NCBI GenBank assembly: GCA_018609945.1
Contig: JAHENO010000166.1
Location: 1-6,571 of the forward strand
DNA from: Haloarculaceae archaeon
GTDB lineage: Archaea; Halobacteriota; Halobacteria; Halobacteriales; Haloarculaceae
Length of the DNA: 6,571 nt
Direction of reading: 5' to 3'
The first letter of the stretch is position 1. Each line of letters begins with the position of its first letter. Made by a program: the position numbers and the translations under genes. Positions 4,855-6,571 of the stretch are shown here, in pieces. The notes below the pieces were generated by a model, which saw only the letters and a program-made list of their open reading frames with translations, made no database searches and had not been told where the DNA came from.

Positions 4855-6008
4855 TGTCGTTTTGCGCCGTCGGGCTGGTCGCGTTTCGCCTCCTCGACGA
4901 GCTCCGCGGCCCCGCGGTCGGCGAGGTCGGCCGCGAAGGCTCGGGCCGCCTCGGCGTGGCGCTCGACGGGGAGCTCCCGCGTGGCAGTGACCGTCCGGCC
5001 CGCGTCCTGTGCGAGCACGCTGACCGCAGCCAGGACGACCTCGCCCTGCAGGCGCGCGTGGACACCCATCGGTGCCACACACCCCCCGCCGAGTTCCGCG
5101 AGCACCGTCCGCTCGACGGTCACCGCGACGCGCGTCGGCGGATGGTCGAGTATCTCGTGGAACTGCTCGGCCAGCTCGCCGTCGACTGCCGTCACCGCGA
5201 GCGCCCCCTGGCCCGGCGCGGGAACGAACTCCGTCGGGTCGAGCCGGACGTGGGGAACGTGGTGGTCGAGCCCGCTCCGGGTCACGCCCGCCTCCGCCAG
5301 AACGATGGCGTCGTACTCGGCGTCGACCTCGCGTTCGAGTGCACGGCGCTCTATCTCCGCGAGGTCGTCGAACCACTCCTCGACGGTTCGCTCGTACTCG
5401 GCCCCCTCGGTGTCGTCCTCCCGTGCCCCCTCGTCTTTACCCTTCCCGTCACCGTTTTCGTCGGTGTCGTCCGTCGTCCCGTCAGCGGCTTCGAGTCGCG
5501 CCTCGTGTTCCCGCTGGAGGACAGGTGCGAGGAGTTTCTCGACGCGGGTGTCGACGTTGCCCCGGAGGCCCTCGACCTCGAGGTCCGGCCGGGCGGCGAG
5601 CACCTGGGCGCGGCGCCGGAGGCTGGAGGTCCCGACCGTCGCGCCGTCGGGAAGCTCGTCTAGCCCGCGTCCGTCGGGCGTGACCAGCAGATCCGCGGCG
5701 GGCCCCCGTTCGGGGATGCCGGCCACGACCAGCTCGTCGGGCTGGTCGGTCGGGACGTCCTTCATCGAGTGGACGGCGGCGTCTATCTCCCCCGAGAGCA
5801 CCTTCTCGTCGAGCGCGCGGACGAACGCCCCCGTGGTCCCGAGCCGGTGGATGAGTTCGTCCCGGAGCTGGTCGCCGCGGGTCTCCACCTCGACGAGTTC
5901 GACCGACAGCCGGCGGCGTTCCAGGATCTCCTTGACCGTGGCGGCCTGGCGCAACGCCAGGTCCGATCCCCGGGTGCCGACGCGCACTGTGCGGCCGCGG
6001 TCACTCAT
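4851..6008 (-). CDS. hemC: Hydroxymethylbilane synthase (porphobilinogen deaminase)
   Basis: This complete 385-residue enzyme joins four porphobilinogens into hydroxymethylbilane in the cytoplasm. Domain 1 starts VRVGTRGSDLALRQA (8-22). The catalytic Asp84 sits in AVHSMKDVP (78-86), and the substrate-binding arginines R131 and R132 in GTSSLRRRAQ (126-135). R149 and R155 sit in GLRGNVDTR (147-155). These numbers match E. coli HemC exactly. The dipyrromethane-cofactor cysteine is C310 in ELGGGCVAPMGVHA (305-318), against C242 in E. coli. The offset of 68 comes from an insertion at about 160-228 that includes a strongly acidic low-complexity run (177-204). The usual length is about 310, so the extra size is accounted for. 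YDAIVLAEAGVTR (232-244) follows the insert. The ATG at 6008 was chosen because the fold begins at once after it and a TATA-like box lies 27 nt upstream. The longer upstream opening (to 6128) overlaps the neighbouring gene. The stop overlaps the hemD start (ATGA). Confidence 0.97.
   Translation of the reverse strand: MSDRGRTVRVGTRGSDLALRQAATVKEILERRRLSVELVEVETRGDQLRDELIHRLGTTGAFVRALDEKVLSGEIDAAVHSMKDVPTDQPDELVVAGIPERGPAADLLVTPDGRGLDELPDGATVGTSSLRRRAQVLAARPDLEVEGLRGNVDTRVEKLLAPVLQREHEARLEAADGTTDDTDENGDGKGKDEGAREDDTEGAEYERTVEEWFDDLAEIERRALEREVDAEYDAIVLAEAGVTRSGLDHHVPHVRLDPTEFVPAPGQGALAVTAVDGELAEQFHEILDHPPTRVAVTVERTVLAELGGGCVAPMGVHARLQGEVVLAAVSVLAQDAGRTVTATRELPVERHAEAARAFAADLADRGAAELVEEAKRDQPDGAKRQ
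5325..5531 (-). other. Coding insert in hemC: acidic low-complexity extension of about 68 residues
   Basis: This segment codes for HemC residues 160-228, absent from the bacterial enzyme. Its core (177-204) is dominated by Asp, Glu, Gly, Lys and Thr. It is followed by a helical stretch, VEEWFDDLAEIERRALERE (209-227). The last part looks conserved-like and foldable, while the acidic run looks disordered. Reading frame is kept throughout. Confidence 0.85.
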
Positions 6009-6032
6009 TACTGTCCCTGGACGGTCCGCAGT

Positions 6033-6038
6033 GAAAAG
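6033..6038 (-). promoter_or_regulatory. TATA-like box of the hemC-hemD operon
   Basis: The minus-strand hexamer CTTTTC is centred about 27 nt upstream of the hemC ATG, within the 74-nt spacer after the unrecognised upstream gene. This suggests a separate leaderless transcript for hemCD. A short ACCAC...GTGGT inverted pair (6043-6068) lies just upstream, too weak to call an operator. Confidence 0.5.
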
Positions 6039-6082
6039 CACACCACTTCTCGCTCGCTTCGTCGTGTGGTCTCCCGTCCGTG

Positions 6083-6571
6083 CTAGCCGTCGGTACGGCC
6101 ATCGCGGCTGTCGGGTCCGCGGCGCCACCCGGTCACGCGCGACTGGGTGTGTTCGGGGAACACCTCGCGGACCCGCTCGCGGCCGCGTTCGCGAGCCAGC
6201 AGTGCGCGGAGTTCGCCCTCGTAGTCCCCCGTCTCGATGTCCTCGCTCGGGCCGCGTTCGACGGCCAGGTGCGTTGCCGCGAGCGCGTCGATTGCGCCCC
6301 GTCCCACGCCGGAAAGGGGCGCGAGGTGGGAAACGCCGTGGCGGTCCTCGATACTCCGTGCGAGCGAGCGGTCGACGGTGGGGACGCGGTCGTCGCGCCG
6401 GGTAGCGTCCGCGACCGCCTCGAAGTCCAGCCCGGCGGCCCGTTCGAGGGCGTGTTCGTGGACCCGCTGGATGCCCGCCCGCGGGTAGCCGTCGGCGTCC
6501 ATCCGGTCGACGGCCTCACGGGCCACCTCGACGTCGAGGTCGACCCGCCGGAAGGGAAAGCCGAGCGCGTC
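6083..6571 (-). CDS. Unrecognised acidic protein, C-terminal 162 residues only
   Basis: Only the 3' end is present. The frame is open from the right edge (base 6571 is a codon boundary) to a TAG stop. The visible part is soluble and largely helical, with the mixed acidic/Arg composition of haloarchaeal proteins and consistent G/C third positions. It has no membrane segment or cysteine motif. Residues 83-99 of the fragment (LAPLSGVGRGAIDALAA) resemble a helix-hairpin-helix element (a G-V-G turn between two helices), which would suggest DNA or RNA binding. The match is short and could be accidental. It is followed by an acidic hinge (107-119) and an Arg/Glu-rich helix (120-138). The last 12 residues are probably unstructured. 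I cannot name the family. It lies 74 nt before hemC on the same strand, but a promoter in the gap makes a shared function uncertain. Confidence 0.85.
   Translation of the reverse strand, partial: DALGFPFRRVDLDVEVAREAVDRMDADGYPRAGIQRVHEHALERAAGLDFEAVADATRRDDRVPTVDRSLARSIEDRHGVSHLAPLSGVGRGAIDALAATHLAVERGPSEDIETGDYEGELRALLARERGRERVREVFPEHTQSRVTGWRRGPDSRDGRTDG

Noticed and set aside
6009..6128. Longer HemC N-terminus from an upstream start (to 6128)
   Set aside because: It would overlap the upstream gene, adds 40 residues absent from the family, and places the TATA-like box inside the coding region.
4324..6405. A 693-residue open frame on the plus strand across hemC and hemD
   Set aside because: It is antisense to two clearly identified enzymes, and its product is a Ser/Arg/Ala-rich composition typical of reverse-frame openings in GC-rich DNA.
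1..6571. CRISPR arrays, insertion sequences, toxin-antitoxin pairs or defence genes
   Set aside because: No regularly spaced direct repeats, transposase motifs, paired small genes or defence-type domains were seen on either strand.

Overview
The window looks like chromosomal DNA from a halophilic archaeon (class Halobacteria). GC is high with strong G/C preference at third codon positions, the proteins are acidic, start codons lack Shine-Dalgarno sequences, and A/T-rich boxes sit 26 to 30 nt upstream of most start codons, as in leaderless haloarchaeal transcripts. The genus cannot be told from the sequence. Every gene I can support is on the minus strand, so transcription runs from the right edge to the left.

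Layout from right to left in reading order. 6571-6083: the 3' end of an acidic protein I do not recognise. 6008-4851: hemC, hydroxymethylbilane synthase. 4854-4048: hemD, uroporphyrinogen-III synthase, which overlaps the hemC stop by an ATGA junction. 3948-2500: a DHH/DHHA1 phosphoesterase of the archaeal RecJ-like group. 2499-1612: about 890 nt with no convincing intact gene. 1611-1294: a 105-residue uncharacterised haloarchaeal protein, probably the DUF5783 family. 1229-861: a single-domain NifU C-terminal-type Fe-S protein. 827-1: the N-terminal 275 residues of a sulfatase/alkaline-phosphatase superfamily hydrolase that runs off the left edge.

HemC and HemD catalyse consecutive steps of tetrapyrrole synthesis: porphobilinogen to hydroxymethylbilane to uroporphyrinogen III. 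They are almost certainly co-transcribed. The other genes look like ordinary housekeeping or family genes with their own promoters. No mobile element, CRISPR array, rRNA or tRNA was found.

The points most worth a second look are four. The 1612-2499 gap holds several inverted repeats, an orphan TATA box and possible decayed coding. The sulfatase has Thr at the usual formylglycine position. HemC carries an acidic insertion of about 68 residues. The same promoter spacing recurs before five genes. I see no clear evidence of a new multi-gene system.
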